A stretch of DNA of 64,000 nt from Desulfuromonas sp. (GCA_002868865.1 PKUC01000055.1:1-64000); one strand, 5' to 3'. Counted from the stretch's first letter, positions 28,722-37,730 are shown. Translations and numbers: made by a program. The notes: generated by a model from the letters alone, not told the origin.

Positions 28722-29572
28722 CAGTGGCAACCTCCACATTCCGATTTTTCCTGCAGCCGCGTCCAGTCGAGACGCTCCGCATCAAAGACAGGACCTTCTT
28801 TACAGGTGCAGAGATAACGAGGTGATTCTTCACTGTGTCCGGCGCCCTTGACAACACAGCCGAGGCAGGCCCCGACCCCGCAAGCCATCAGCGCCTCCAG
28901 TGACACCTGCAGGGCAACCCGGTTGGTCGCGCAAATCGACTGAACCGCATCGAGCATCCCCATCGGTCCGCAAGCGTAGACCCGTGCCGAAGGATATTTC
29001 TGCAATTTACGTTGCAACACCTGGGTCACCAATCCTTCTTCGCCGAGGCTGCCGTCCTCTGTGGACACATAGGTTTCAACCCCCAAACGTTCAAACTCGG
29101 TGACGGTAATGATGTCATCACGGGTCCGTCCCCCCATCAAAAGACGAACCTTCGACTTGTCCGCCAACTTTTCCGCAAGCATATACAGGGGGACCAGACC
29201 GATCCCTCCTCCCACCAGAATTTTATCCTGCGCAGGGTCACCCAGATCGAACCCACGACCGAGGGGACCGAGCAGCTCAATTTTATCGCCCTCATGCAGA
29301 TCCTGCATAATCTCCGTGCCGAGACCGACCACCTTATAGACCAGTTCGATATATTCCTTAGCGGGCATGCCGTCGCAGTCGGGCGCAAGAAACCCGGTGC
29401 GAAAAATACCAAAAGGTCGCCGCAGCAAAGGTGGCAATGAGCGCTGGACCCGGAACATCACAAACTGTCCGGCCTGCGCAACGGCGTCATAACCGGGGGC
29501 CAGAATCCGCATCCGGAAATACCCCGGCGAAATCTCCTGATTGGACAGAACAATCGTCCTGTAATTTTTCAT
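28721..29572 (-). CDS. pyrK: dihydroorotate dehydrogenase electron-transfer subunit
   Basis: The FAD/[2Fe-2S] subunit that lets PyrD use NAD+. The 283-aa ferredoxin-reductase-like protein has an FAD site (LLRRPFGIFR), an NAD-binding region (ILVGGGIGLVPLYMLAEKL) and a C-terminal cysteine cluster CGVGACLGCVVKG...YLCTC for the [2Fe-2S] centre. It directly precedes and overlaps pyrD by a base. rimI lies upstream in the same orientation. Confidence 0.95.
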   Translation of the reverse strand: MKNYRTIVLSNQEISPGYFRMRILAPGYDAVAQAGQFVMFRVQRSLPPLLRRPFGIFRTGFLAPDCDGMPAKEYIELVYKVVGLGTEIMQDLHEGDKIELLGPLGRGFDLGDPAQDKILVGGGIGLVPLYMLAEKLADKSKVRLLMGGRTRDDIITVTEFERLGVETYVSTEDGSLGEEGLVTQVLQRKLQKYPSARVYACGPMGMLDAVQSICATNRVALQVSLEALMACGVGACLGCVVKGAGHSEESPRYLCTCKEGPVFDAERLDWTRLQEKSECGGCH

Positions 29573-29607
29573 GTAGCTGTCTCCACGTCTTGATCTACCT
29601 GTTCTTT

Positions 29608-30105
29608 TTATTCCATCCCGCCGTCCGCAACCAGCTTCCTGGTCATCAACAGGGCATCCTCGTGGTCGGCATAATAGCGCTGACGTACCCCATTCTGGAC
29701 AAATCCGAACCTCTGGTACAGGCGGATCGCCGTAAGGTTACTGATCCGCACCTCAAGAAAGACCTGACCAACGCCCAATTTCGAAGCATGATGTAATACA
29801 TGTCGCATCAACCGATCCGCCACCCCCTGTCGTTGAAAATCTGGGGCGGTGGCGACGTTGAGAATTTCCATCTCATCGACGATCGATCGGTAGCAGAGAT
29901 AACCGGTAATCTGCTCGCCTGTCCCACACACAACGATAAAAGCGCCGGGCTGTTCCAACTCCTGGAGAAAATGCTGCGCCGTCCAGGGTGTCGTATAGCA
30001 CTGCTGCTCAATCGACATCATTGCAACGAGATCGTGCCGATCCATCGACCTGTGCCAAAAGACCCCATCCGACTTAGGTCCCAAAAAAGAAGGATCCGTG
30101 TCCAT
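29608..30105 (-). CDS. rimI: GNAT acetyltransferase, RimI-like (ribosomal protein S18 N-acetyltransferase)
   Basis: A 165-aa GNAT enzyme. The acetyl-CoA loop is RQGVADRLMRHVL, and the RimI signature is EVRISNLTAIRLYQRFGFVQNGVRQRYY ending in DALLMTR. The track start at 30261 cannot be right, because a strong promoter (30178-30206) lies inside it; the ATGs at 30108/30105 are 60-70 bases past the expected transcript start. Substrate S18 is the family default. It is the first gene before pyrK-pyrD. Confidence 0.87.
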   Translation of the reverse strand: MDTDPSFLGPKSDGVFWHRSMDRHDLVAMMSIEQQCYTTPWTAQHFLQELEQPGAFIVVCGTGEQITGYLCYRSIVDEMEILNVATAPDFQRQGVADRLMRHVLHHASKLGVGQVFLEVRISNLTAIRLYQRFGFVQNGVRQRYYADHEDALLMTRKLVADGGME

Positions 30106-30177
30106 CATCAGCACCGTCAATCTGTTAAAATTTCGAAGCACGATTGAGAAATTCTTTTCAACCGACAAAAGTCCGTT

Positions 30178-30206
30178 ATCATAAGATTTCAGCTTGCGAC
30201 TGTAAA
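30178..30206 (-). promoter_or_regulatory. sigma-70 promoter for rimI-pyrKD and downstream
   Basis: Minus-strand TTTACA (30206-30201), exactly 17 bases, then TATGAT (30183-30178). Each hexamer matches five of six consensus bases. Confidence 0.7.
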
Positions 30207-30254
30207 GTTTAATACACAGCACTGCGGGTCCACTTCTGTGACCGATCGTGCCGG

Positions 30255-30283
30255 TTGACAAAGGTCATGGCCAATGCTCTAAT
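30255..30283 (+). promoter_or_regulatory. sigma-70 promoter for purM
   Basis: TTGACA (30255-30260), 17 bases, TCTAAT (30278-30283). The -35 is perfect and the -10 matches five of six. It lies divergent from the rimI promoter, about 50 bases from it. Confidence 0.75.
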
Positions 30284-30318
30284 GGCGCGCCATTTCAGAC
30301 GATTGAGGAGTCACAACG

Positions 30319-31368
30319 TTGAGCGAAAAAAAACCGATTACCTATAAAGACGCCGGGGTCGACATCGACGCCGGAAACCGCTTTGTTCAGATGATAAAAC
30401 CACTGGTCAAAGCCACCTCTCGCCCCGAAGTCATGAGCGATATCGGTGGCTTTGGTGGACTGTTCTCCCTGAACAATTCCAAATACAAAAAACCAGCGTT
30501 GGTCGCATCGACCGACGGAGTCGGCACCAAGCTGAAGCTTGCTTTTCTGCTCGACAAACACGACACCGTCGGCATCGACCTGGTCGCCATGTGCGTCAAC
30601 GATATCGTCGTTCAGGGCGCCGAACCCCTCTTTTTTCTTGACTATCTGGCAACCGGCCAACTCTCTCCGGAAAAATCGGTCGAGATCGTCAAGGGGATTT
30701 CCGCCGGTTGTCAGCAGGCCGGCTGCGCCCTCCTTGGTGGCGAAACCGCGGAAATGCCTGGAATGTATGCCGACGGCGACTACGACCTGGCCGGCTTCAC
30801 CGTCGGTGTCGTCGACAAAGATCGGGTCATCGACGGATCAACGGTCACCAAGGGAGACAAGGTCATCGGTATCGCCTCCAGCGGTCTTCACTCCAACGGG
30901 TACTCTCTGGCGCGTAAAATCCTGCTCGACACCATGCAGCTGCCCCTAGACGAAGTGGCCCCGGGACTCGACAAGCCTCTCGGCGAAGAACTGCTGACTC
31001 CGACGCGGATCTATGTCAAGAGCGTGCTCAATCTGATTCGCGATTTCTCCATCAAAGGGATCGCTCATATCACCGGCGGCGGCCTGCTGGAGAATCTGCC
31101 CCGCACCCTGCCCAAATACTGTAAAGCCCGGATCGACAAAAACAGCTGGGACAAACCGGCCATTTTTGAACTGCTGCGCGATGGCGGGCAGATCGAAGAG
31201 ACCGAGATGTACCGCACCTTCAACTACGGCATCGGCATGGTACTCATCGTCTCGGCGCAAGAGGCCGAAGACATCATGGGCCGGCTGTCGGGCCTGAAGG
31301 AAACGGCCTATCTGATCGGAGAGATCGTCCCCTCAGACTCGGAAGAGCCCATCGTCGAACTGGGATAA
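30319..31368 (+). CDS. purM: phosphoribosylformylglycinamidine cyclo-ligase (AIR synthetase)
   Basis: Closes the imidazole ring to form AIR, the fifth step of purine synthesis. The 349-aa PurM has the N-terminal ITYKDAGVDIDAGN, the substrate/ATP region STDGVGTKLKLAF, VAMCVNDI, GGETAEMPGMY and GIASSGLHSNGYSL. The start is a TTG at 30319 with GAGGAG 8 bases upstream. purN follows after a 26-base gap, so the two late purine steps are co-expressed. Confidence 0.97.
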   Translation: MSEKKPITYKDAGVDIDAGNRFVQMIKPLVKATSRPEVMSDIGGFGGLFSLNNSKYKKPALVASTDGVGTKLKLAFLLDKHDTVGIDLVAMCVNDIVVQGAEPLFFLDYLATGQLSPEKSVEIVKGISAGCQQAGCALLGGETAEMPGMYADGDYDLAGFTVGVVDKDRVIDGSTVTKGDKVIGIASSGLHSNGYSLARKILLDTMQLPLDEVAPGLDKPLGEELLTPTRIYVKSVLNLIRDFSIKGIAHITGGGLLENLPRTLPKYCKARIDKNSWDKPAIFELLRDGGQIEETEMYRTFNYGIGMVLIVSAQEAEDIMGRLSGLKETAYLIGEIVPSDSEEPIVELG

Positions 31369-31394
31369 ACCTCCGCGCATCAACAGGAGCTCGC

Positions 31395-32060
31395 GTGAAC
31401 AAGCTGCGCCTCGGAATTTTGGCATCGGGAGGAGGCACAAACCTCCAGTCGATCATCGACCGGTGCCACGACAACTCTATCGACGCTGAAATCGTCGTCG
31501 TCATCAGCAACAATCAGGACGCCGGTGCCCTGCAGCGCGCGGAAAAAGCGGGGATCAGTACCCTCTGTATCGACCATCGCACCTTCGCCGCCCGGGAGGA
31601 CTTTGACCGCGAGGTCGTCGCAGCCCTGCAGGCCGCACAAGTCGAACTGGTTGTGCTCGCAGGGTTCATGCGCATTATCTCCCAGGTGTTTCTCGACGCC
31701 TATCCACAGCAGATCATCAATATCCATCCAGCACTGCTGCCGTCTTTTCCCGGCCTGCACGTACAGAAAAAAGCGCTGGAGTACGGCGCTAAATTTTCCG
31801 GCTGTACCGTCCACTTTGTCGATGGCGGGGTTGACACCGGGGCGATCATCACCCAGGCAGTGGTGCCGATCCTTGATGATGACACCGAGGATAGCCTGGC
31901 CGCACGGATTCTGGAACAGGAGCACAAAATCTATCCCCAAGCCATCCAGCTCATCGCCCAGAATAAGCTCCGTATCGCAGGCCGCAGGGTCCAGGTCACT
32001 TCGTCCCAAGAGCCCACGGAACAAGGCCTGATCAACCCACCGCTGCCCCTGGCTGACTAG
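31395..32060 (+). CDS. purN: phosphoribosylglycinamide formyltransferase
   Basis: Transfers a formyl group from 10-formyl-THF to GAR, the third step of purine synthesis. The 221-aa protein has LASGGGTNLQSII, the catalytic Asn and His region (INIHPALLPSFPGLH) and the Asp motif FVDGGVDTGAII. The C-terminus is slightly extended beyond the usual 200 residues. The start is GTG with AGGAG 6-7 bases upstream. It follows purM and precedes the DUF523 gene. Confidence 0.96.
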   Translation: MNKLRLGILASGGGTNLQSIIDRCHDNSIDAEIVVVISNNQDAGALQRAEKAGISTLCIDHRTFAAREDFDREVVAALQAAQVELVVLAGFMRIISQVFLDAYPQQIINIHPALLPSFPGLHVQKKALEYGAKFSGCTVHFVDGGVDTGAIITQAVVPILDDDTEDSLAARILEQEHKIYPQAIQLIAQNKLRIAGRRVQVTSSQEPTEQGLINPPLPLAD

Positions 32061-32068
32061 AGACCGCC

Positions 32069-32524
32069 ATGGCCCGTCATATCCTGGTCAGTGCCTGTCT
32101 GCTGGGACTCAACACCCGTTACGATGGTGAAAACAGTCTCTGCACCGAACTGCTGGATCGATTAAAGCAACAGGATTTGATCCCCGTCCCGATCTGCCCC
32201 GAGCAACTCGTCGGGCTGCCGACCCCACGGCCGAAAGCCTGGTTTAGCGACGGCGATGGACAGTCCCTGCTCAGCGGGAGCGGGCAGGTCATCAACGAAG
32301 AGGGGCAGACGATGGACGACCTCTTCATCAAAGGAGCACAGATGAGCCTGCAGATCGCGACACTTACGGGATGCACGCAGGCCATCCTCAAGCAGAAAAG
32401 TCCCTCGTGTGGAAGCCACATGATCTACCGAAACGGCACGCTGGTTTCCGGTCAGGGGGTCACAGCCGCACTGCTGGATAAGCACGGCATTCATATCGAC
32501 AGTGAAGAATCATTTGGCAACTGA
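32069..32524 (+). CDS. DUF523 family protein
   Basis: A 151-aa protein with conserved Cys motifs SACLLGLNTRYDG, CPEQLVGLPTPRP and LKQKSPSCG, which define DUF523. The pattern suggests a metal or Fe-S site, but the family has no function I can state. The gap to the purN stop is 8 bases, so it sits in the purM-purN transcript. Confidence 0.88.
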   Translation: MARHILVSACLLGLNTRYDGENSLCTELLDRLKQQDLIPVPICPEQLVGLPTPRPKAWFSDGDGQSLLSGSGQVINEEGQTMDDLFIKGAQMSLQIATLTGCTQAILKQKSPSCGSHMIYRNGTLVSGQGVTAALLDKHGIHIDSEESFGN

Positions 32525-32638
32525 TAGCATGACGTTCATGCGCTGACAGATCCAAGCAGCTGCGGAAAATAACATTTGCAGCACCGGCTAAAGTGTGTTA
32601 GTAATGCGCGTTCTAAATATTCAGGAGGATTTTTAATA

Positions 32639-32830
32639 ATGGCAAGAGAGTGTGAAATCTGCGGCAAGAAACCGATGTCTGGCAACAACGTCAGTCACGC
32701 CCACAACAAAACCCGGACCGTCTGGAAGCCGAACCTGCAGAGCGTACGCGCAGTGCAGAACGGTAACGTCCGCACCATGAAGGTTTGCACCCGCTGCATC
32801 CGTGCAGGTAAAATCCAGAAAGCCGTCTAA
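32639..32830 (+). CDS. rpmB: 50S ribosomal protein L28, zinc-binding form
   Basis: A 63-aa L28. The ATG at 32639 has AGGAGG 10 bases upstream; the track start (32576) lies in the leader. The N-terminus [27 protein letters not shown]-like and C-terminal [16 protein letters not shown]-type ending are typical. Two CxxC pairs (C5/C8 and C50/C53) make it the zinc-containing (C+) form. A strong terminator follows directly. It may be transcribed alone or with purMN. Confidence 0.96.
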   Translation: MARECEICGKKPMSGNNVSHAHNKTRTVWKPNLQSVRAVQNGNVRTMKVCTRCIRAGKIQKAV

Positions 32831-32854
32831 ACCTTAGACCGGCCGATACAATTT

Positions 32855-32891
32855 AAAAAGGGATGGTCGTCACTGACGGCCATCCCTTTTT
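32855..32891. terminator. bidirectional intrinsic terminator between rpmB and ridA
   Basis: A 17-bp stem (AAAAAGGGATGG-T-CGTC with GACG-G-CCATCCCTTTTT, one G-U pair) around a 3-base loop, with U-runs on both strands. It serves the convergent rpmB and ridA genes. Confidence 0.92.
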
Positions 32892-32944
32892 CTGCTCCAC
32901 AAAAATGCAGCAACACCCATTCAGACATCCATTCGAACCCGGAC

Positions 32945-33337
32945 CTACTTCTCCTGCCTGACTGCCACGGCATCGATCTCCACGAGGGCACCCTTGGGCA
33001 GCGCAGCGACCTGTACGGTCGCCCGCGCCGGTGGAACCATCCCATCAAAATACTGACCGTAGATCGTGTTGACCTGCGCAAAGGCACCGAGATCGACAAG
33101 ATAGATTGTCGTCTTGACCACATCGTTCCAGCCACAACCCGCAGAGCTCAGAACCGCGGCCAGATTGTCCATAACCTGGGTGGTCTGTTCTTCAATCCCA
33201 CCGTCCACCATCGTTCCCGAGTTCGGGTCGAGGGGAATCTGCCCCGAGCAGTAGAGCGTAGCGCCAACCTTAACAGCCTGAGAATAGGGACCGATGGCAG
33301 CAGGAGCCGCCACCGTACTGACCTGCTTTTTACTCAT
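32945..33337 (-). CDS. ridA: RidA-family reactive imine/enamine deaminase
   Basis: Hydrolyses reactive 2-aminoacrylate-type imines made by PLP enzymes. The 130-aa protein has AIGPYSQAVKVG, CSGQIPLDP, the catalytic Arg in PARATVQVAALP and the glutamate in ALVEIDAVA. The start ATG at 33337 has AAGGG 8 bases upstream; the track start adds nine residues. It follows the rel gene on the same strand, as in other deltaproteobacterial gmk-rpoZ-rel-ridA clusters. Confidence 0.94.
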   Translation of the reverse strand: MSKKQVSTVAAPAAIGPYSQAVKVGATLYCSGQIPLDPNSGTMVDGGIEEQTTQVMDNLAAVLSSAGCGWNDVVKTTIYLVDLGAFAQVNTIYGQYFDGMVPPARATVQVAALPKGALVEIDAVAVRQEK

Positions 33338-33360
33338 GACATACCCTTCTGACGAAGCAA

Positions 33361-35520
33361 TCAACTGCGCAATCGCTCAACGCGATAGACCCCTTTCACC
33401 CGGGTCACTTCGCGAACAACGCGGTTGAGGTGATCGAGATTCTGAACCTCGATTTCGAAAAGGTTAAGGCCTTTTCCATCTTCGGTAGACTGTACCGTCG
33501 CACTGACGATATTGCCATCCGCATCGGTGATGGCTCCTGAAATGCCGACCAGCATCCCCTTCTGATTGTGGCACAACACCCGGATCTTGACCGGGCGAGT
33601 GGTCTTGCGCTGCATATCCCATTCGACCTGAATCAACCGCTCGGGATCATCCGCCAGCACCTGGGAGCAATCCGCGGCGTGAACCGTCAGTCCCCGACCG
33701 CGGGTAATAAAGCCGACCACGGGCTCCCCCTGCAGGGGATTGCAGCAGTTGGCAAAGCGGACCATAATGTCGTCGATCCCATCGATGAGGATAGCACTGG
33801 AAGGTTTGCGGCGACCGAGCTTCCCGAGGACCTTACCCAGCGTACCGGCCGGACGCGCGCCGGTGGTTCTTAACTCCTCCTTCGGCAGCAGATGCGACAC
33901 CGTCTGCCCAGGCGAAAGTTTACCGTAACCCACCGAAGCCAGCAGCCCATCGAGGGACTTAAAGCCCAGTTCGACAATCCCCCTGTCGAAAGAGTCAAGA
34001 GCCTGCGCCCGCTTGAAGCTGTACTGATGTTTGCGGAGTTCTTTTTCCAGCAGTTCACGTCCCAGCTCGATACTCTTTTCCTGCTGCTGGGCCTTGATCC
34101 ACTGTCGGATCTTGTTGCGCGCCTTCGATGTCTTGACGAAGGTCAGCCAGTCCTTGCTGGGAGTGTGATTGGCCGAGGTCATCACCTCGACGATGTCACC
34201 GTTTTTCAACTCGGTCTTCAGGGGCAGCAGCTTGCCGTTGATCCGCGCGCCAACGCACTGACTACCGACATCGGTGTGGATCGCGTAGGCAAAATCGACC
34301 GGCGTCGCGCCTGCAGGCAGGGCCTTGACATCACCGTTGGGGGTGAACGCATAGACCTCGTCCGAAAACAGATCCCCCGCACCGGCCACGGTGAATTCCT
34401 TGTCCAGATGAACATCCTGTTGCCACTCAAGAAGCTGCCGCAACCACCCGAAGCGCTGATCATCCCGGCCGCGGGCAGAGACCGCAGCGCCTTCTTTATA
34501 CTTCCAGTGGGCAGCGACCCCTTCTTCAGCGATCCGGTGCATCTCGCGGGTGCGGATCTGTATCTCCATACGCCCGCCATAGGGGCCGATAACCGTCGAG
34601 TGGAGGGACTGATACATGTTCGCCTTGGGCATGGCGATATAGTCTTTAAAACGACCGGGGATCGGCTTCCACTCGGTGTGGATAATCCCCAGCACCTCGT
34701 AACATTCCCGCACCGTATCGACCAGCACACGAAACGCCGCCAGATCGTAAATTTGATCCAGATCGACACCGGTGCGTTCCATCTTTTTGTAAACCGAGTA
34801 GAAATGCTTGAAGCGCCCGCTCACGTCACCACTGACACCCTGCGCATCAAGCATGGTACGAATTCGCTGGCGGATATCCTCAACATAGGCCTTGCGTTCT
34901 TCCTTCTGACGACTGATACGGTTTTCCAGTTCCCGATATTTATCCGGCTCCAGAAACGAAAGCGACAGATCTTCCAGCTCACTCTTGAGCCAGCTGATTC
35001 CGAGGCGATTGGCCAGAGGCGCGTAGATTTCGAGAGTTTCCCGCGAGTAGTCGATCTGTTCACGGTCCGAACGATAGGCAAGAAGACGCATCTCACACAA
35101 ACGATCGGCAAGAAAGACCAGAATGACCCGCAAATCCCGGGCCATCGACACAAACATTTTACGAAAGCTCTCAACCTGCTGCTGACTGCTCTTGCGGTAG
35201 GGAATGCGGCTGATCTTCGCGCCGGTCTCAATCAGGGTCAGAACATCGCTACCGAAGTTCTGTTGCAACTCCTCGGCAGTCACCTCGGTTTTTTCGAGGG
35301 TTTCATGAAGCAGGCCGACGACCAGCGTGGTCTCATCGACGTGAAGGCGGGAAAGAATGGAGGTTAATTCGGTGAGCTGTTCGATAACCGGCCGACCGGA
35401 AAGACTCTTCTGTCCATCATGGACACGCTCAGAAAACGCATAGGCCCGGCGGATAAGATCCACGTCGGCATCGGGATGGTAAGAGCGGACCTGTTCCAGA
35501 ATGTCGTCCCATTGAGACAT
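33361..35520 (-). CDS. Rel/SpoT-family (p)ppGpp synthetase with degenerate hydrolase domain
   Basis: A 719-aa long RSH protein: HD region (about 20-160), synthetase (about 230-345), TGS (YAFTPNGDVKALPAGATPVDFAY) and C-terminal ACT. The synthetase keeps RFKDYIAMPKANMYQSLH, the RxKD form of bifunctional Rel/SpoT rather than the ExDD of RelA. The hydrolase site is altered: the His of HPL is E47, HDxxEDT reads H72-E73-T-L-E76-K77-T, and DRLHNMR reads D139-RLCEMR. Loss of (p)ppGpp hydrolysis is therefore likely. The position after gmk-rpoZ is that of spoT. Start chosen at the ATG 35520; the track start is a TTG without SD. Confidence 0.93.
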   Translation of the reverse strand: MSQWDDILEQVRSYHPDADVDLIRRAYAFSERVHDGQKSLSGRPVIEQLTELTSILSRLHVDETTLVVGLLHETLEKTEVTAEELQQNFGSDVLTLIETGAKISRIPYRKSSQQQVESFRKMFVSMARDLRVILVFLADRLCEMRLLAYRSDREQIDYSRETLEIYAPLANRLGISWLKSELEDLSLSFLEPDKYRELENRISRQKEERKAYVEDIRQRIRTMLDAQGVSGDVSGRFKHFYSVYKKMERTGVDLDQIYDLAAFRVLVDTVRECYEVLGIIHTEWKPIPGRFKDYIAMPKANMYQSLHSTVIGPYGGRMEIQIRTREMHRIAEEGVAAHWKYKEGAAVSARGRDDQRFGWLRQLLEWQQDVHLDKEFTVAGAGDLFSDEVYAFTPNGDVKALPAGATPVDFAYAIHTDVGSQCVGARINGKLLPLKTELKNGDIVEVMTSANHTPSKDWLTFVKTSKARNKIRQWIKAQQQEKSIELGRELLEKELRKHQYSFKRAQALDSFDRGIVELGFKSLDGLLASVGYGKLSPGQTVSHLLPKEELRTTGARPAGTLGKVLGKLGRRKPSSAILIDGIDDIMVRFANCCNPLQGEPVVGFITRGRGLTVHAADCSQVLADDPERLIQVEWDMQRKTTRPVKIRVLCHNQKGMLVGISGAITDADGNIVSATVQSTEDGKGLNLFEIEVQNLDHLNRVVREVTRVKGVYRVERLRS

Positions 35521-35593
35521 AGGCAGAGGCACCGTTAAAGCAATAGAAAAACGAGGCAAGCAGGACCACAGCCCTGCAACAGTAAACGCAATA

Positions 35594-35628
35594 CGGCGGT
35601 CGTCACAGCTTACGTGGAACGACCGCCG
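35594..35628 (-). terminator. hairpin between rpoZ and rel
   Basis: A 10-bp stem (CGGCGGTCGT / ACGACCGCCG) with a 15-base loop that contains a further CAC/GTG pairing. On the minus strand it is followed by TATTGCGTTT, a weak U-tract, so partial termination or mRNA stabilisation upstream of rel is plausible. Confidence 0.5.
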
Positions 35629-35640
35629 CAGATAAAATCG

Positions 35641-35847
35641 CTAGCGTTTGGATGGGGGCAAACTAAACTCGATCTCGCCCGCCGCAATCTCCCGCAGAGC
35701 AACAACAACCTTCTTGTTCCCCGCCTTGTTTTCAATCAATGGTTCCGCACCGCGATACAGTTGCTTGGCGCGCTTGGACGCAACCATCGCCAGTTGAAAG
35801 CGGTTCGGGATTTCTTCGAGACAATCTTCTACGGTAACACGTGCCAT
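35641..35847 (-). CDS. rpoZ: RNA polymerase omega subunit
   Basis: The 68-aa omega subunit helps assemble RNA polymerase around beta-prime. It has the conserved start [30 protein letters not shown] and the short C-terminus. The order gmk-rpoZ-rel is widely conserved. AGGAGT lies just before the ATG. Confidence 0.96.
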   Translation of the reverse strand: MARVTVEDCLEEIPNRFQLAMVASKRAKQLYRGAEPLIENKAGNKKVVVALREIAAGEIEFSLPPSKR

Positions 35848-35871
35848 GAAAAGCTACTCCTTAACGGATCT

Positions 35872-36495
35872 TCAGATCTGTTCTAGACAGGGACGGACAC
35901 GTCCCATCCGACATTGTTCAGCTTCGATAATAGCGCATAATTGTTCAAGCGCGGTATCAAAATCATCATTTATCACCAGATAATCGTATTTTTTCGCTTC
36001 GGCAATTTCTTGCGCTGCGTTGGACAGACGGCGCGCGATAACCTCTTCGGCATCTGTCTGACGGCCCCTCAGACGTTTTTCCAGCTCCTTCAGGCTTGGC
36101 GGCAGAATAAAGACAAAAACCGCCCCGGGATAGCTTTTTTTTAACTGAGCCGCCCCCTGGCAATCGATATCGAGCAACAGGTGGGTCCCTGCGGCAGACG
36201 CTTTCTCAAGGGTGCTCAGCGCGGTACCGTAAAAATTGTCGTGCACTTCGGCCCACTCGGCAAGCTGGTCCTCATCGACCATACTGCGAAAGGTTTCAGG
36301 CGACACAAAATGGTAATCGCTACCGTCGACTTCACCATTGCGCTGCTTTCGCGTTGTATAAGAGATCGACGGGCGCAGATTGGGGTAGCGTCGAATCAAC
36401 TCTTTACACAGCGAGGTTTTTCCAGCCCCGGAGGGAGCAGAAACAACAAAAAGCAAGCCATCGGGGCACGCCTGAAAGGTCGAATCCTTGTTCAT
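35872..36495 (-). CDS. gmk: guanylate kinase
   Basis: Phosphorylates GMP to GDP. The 207-aa protein has the P-loop SAPSGAGKTSL, the GMP-binding region SISYTTRKQRNGEVDGSDYHFVSPETF, and the lid region (LRGRQTDAEEVIARRL). Length is normal. It lies upstream of rpoZ and rel; GTP/GDP supply and (p)ppGpp synthesis are thus encoded together. A 143-base gap separates it from pfkA and holds only a weak hairpin (36579-36595). Confidence 0.97.
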   Translation of the reverse strand: MNKDSTFQACPDGLLFVVSAPSGAGKTSLCKELIRRYPNLRPSISYTTRKQRNGEVDGSDYHFVSPETFRSMVDEDQLAEWAEVHDNFYGTALSTLEKASAAGTHLLLDIDCQGAAQLKKSYPGAVFVFILPPSLKELEKRLRGRQTDAEEVIARRLSNAAQEIAEAKKYDYLVINDDFDTALEQLCAIIEAEQCRMGRVRPCLEQI

Positions 36496-36638
36496 GTACG
36501 TTCAACGCTCCTACTAATCAATACCGCAACAGAAAACACCAGAGAGGCAAACCCGAGACATGCAGGGCGAAAATAGCAGAAAATACAAGATTTTCGGACG
36601 CCGGTAAAGGAGAAAGTGACTCCCCCGCTCCCTGAACC

Positions 36639-37730
36639 CTACCGGCCGAAATTGATCGCCAACGATTCGCCGGTGCGGACCAGTTCACCCTGTGGATCGA
36701 CCCTGTTCAACTGAGCAACGGCGCTGGCGATGGGGACCCCGGTGACGGACTGCCCCTTCAGCGCCACCATCTGCCCGAAGCTCGATGCTGCAATCAATTC
36801 TGCTGCCCGCACCCCGAAGCGTGAGGCCAGAATCCGGTCGTACGGTGTCGGCGACCCTCCACGTTGCAGATGGCCCAGCGTCACCACGCGGGTTTCCATC
36901 CCGAGGCATTCGTTCAGCTCTGCCGCCACCGCAGCGCCGATCCCTCCCAAACGCTCGACCCCGAAGTTTTCCGCGGCCTGTTTCTGGCGCACCTTATCCC
37001 CAGCAATGGGATAAGCCCCTTCGGCCACGACAACAATGGAAAACCGGCTACCCGCCTGACAGCGTGCTTCGAGCGCATCACAGATCCGTTCCATGGCGTA
37101 GGGGATCTCCGGAATCAGGATGACGTCCGCCGAACCGGCAATCCCAGACTCGAGGGCGATCCAGCCGGCGTCACGCCCCATCACCTCGACAACAATAGCG
37201 CGCTGATGGCTTTCAGCCGTAGTATGCAGACGATCCAGGGCCTCGGTCACGATCGACACCGCGGTACGATAGCCGAAGGTGATATCGGTCGCGCGCAAAT
37301 CATTATCGATCGTTTTAGGTACCCCGATCACCGGTACGCCCCGCTCATAGAGCGCCTGTGCAATTTTAAGGGTGCCGTCCCCTCCTACGGCGATTAGGGC
37401 ATCCGCTCCGATCTGCCGGAGGTTGTCCAACACCTGCGCGGAAACATCGATCAGCTCCGTGCTGCCGTCATCCTTTTCAACCGCATAACTGAAGGGATTG
37501 CCCCGATTACTGGTGCCGAGAATCGTCCCGCCGCGCTGCAGAATGCCCCGCACCGAGCCGAGGGTCAGTTCTCGATAGCGCGGGTTCCCGACCAGACCAT
37601 CGAAACCGTCCTCGATACCAACCACCCGCCAACCGTAACAGCGGATCGCCGTTCTAACGACTCCGCGGATCACGGCGTTAAGCCCCGGACAATCTCCACC
37701 GCCGGTCAAGATCGCAATCGTTTTCGTCAT
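36639..37730 (-). CDS. pfkA: 6-phosphofructokinase, group III type
   Basis: Phosphorylates fructose-6-phosphate at the committed step of glycolysis. The 363-aa protein has LTGGGDCPGLNAV, GGDGTLK and PKTIDND, with the catalytic Asp in TIDND, and MGRDAGWIAL. The key donor positions are Gly (GGDG) and Lys (PKT). Asp at the first position would indicate pyrophosphate; Gly plus Lys is the mixed group III form, usually ATP-dependent. The start ATG at 37730 has GGGAGG 7 bases upstream; the track start overlaps the exbD stop. Confidence 0.94.
   Translation of the reverse strand: MTKTIAILTGGGDCPGLNAVIRGVVRTAIRCYGWRVVGIEDGFDGLVGNPRYRELTLGSVRGILQRGGTILGTSNRGNPFSYAVEKDDGSTELIDVSAQVLDNLRQIGADALIAVGGDGTLKIAQALYERGVPVIGVPKTIDNDLRATDITFGYRTAVSIVTEALDRLHTTAESHQRAIVVEVMGRDAGWIALESGIAGSADVILIPEIPYAMERICDALEARCQAGSRFSIVVVAEGAYPIAGDKVRQKQAAENFGVERLGGIGAAVAAELNECLGMETRVVTLGHLQRGGSPTPYDRILASRFGVRAAELIAASSFGQMVALKGQSVTGVPIASAVAQLNRVDPQGELVRTGESLAINFGR

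Noticed and set aside
33892-35367. 491-aa plus-strand ORF
   Set aside because: Antisense to the rel gene, with no start signals or family motifs.
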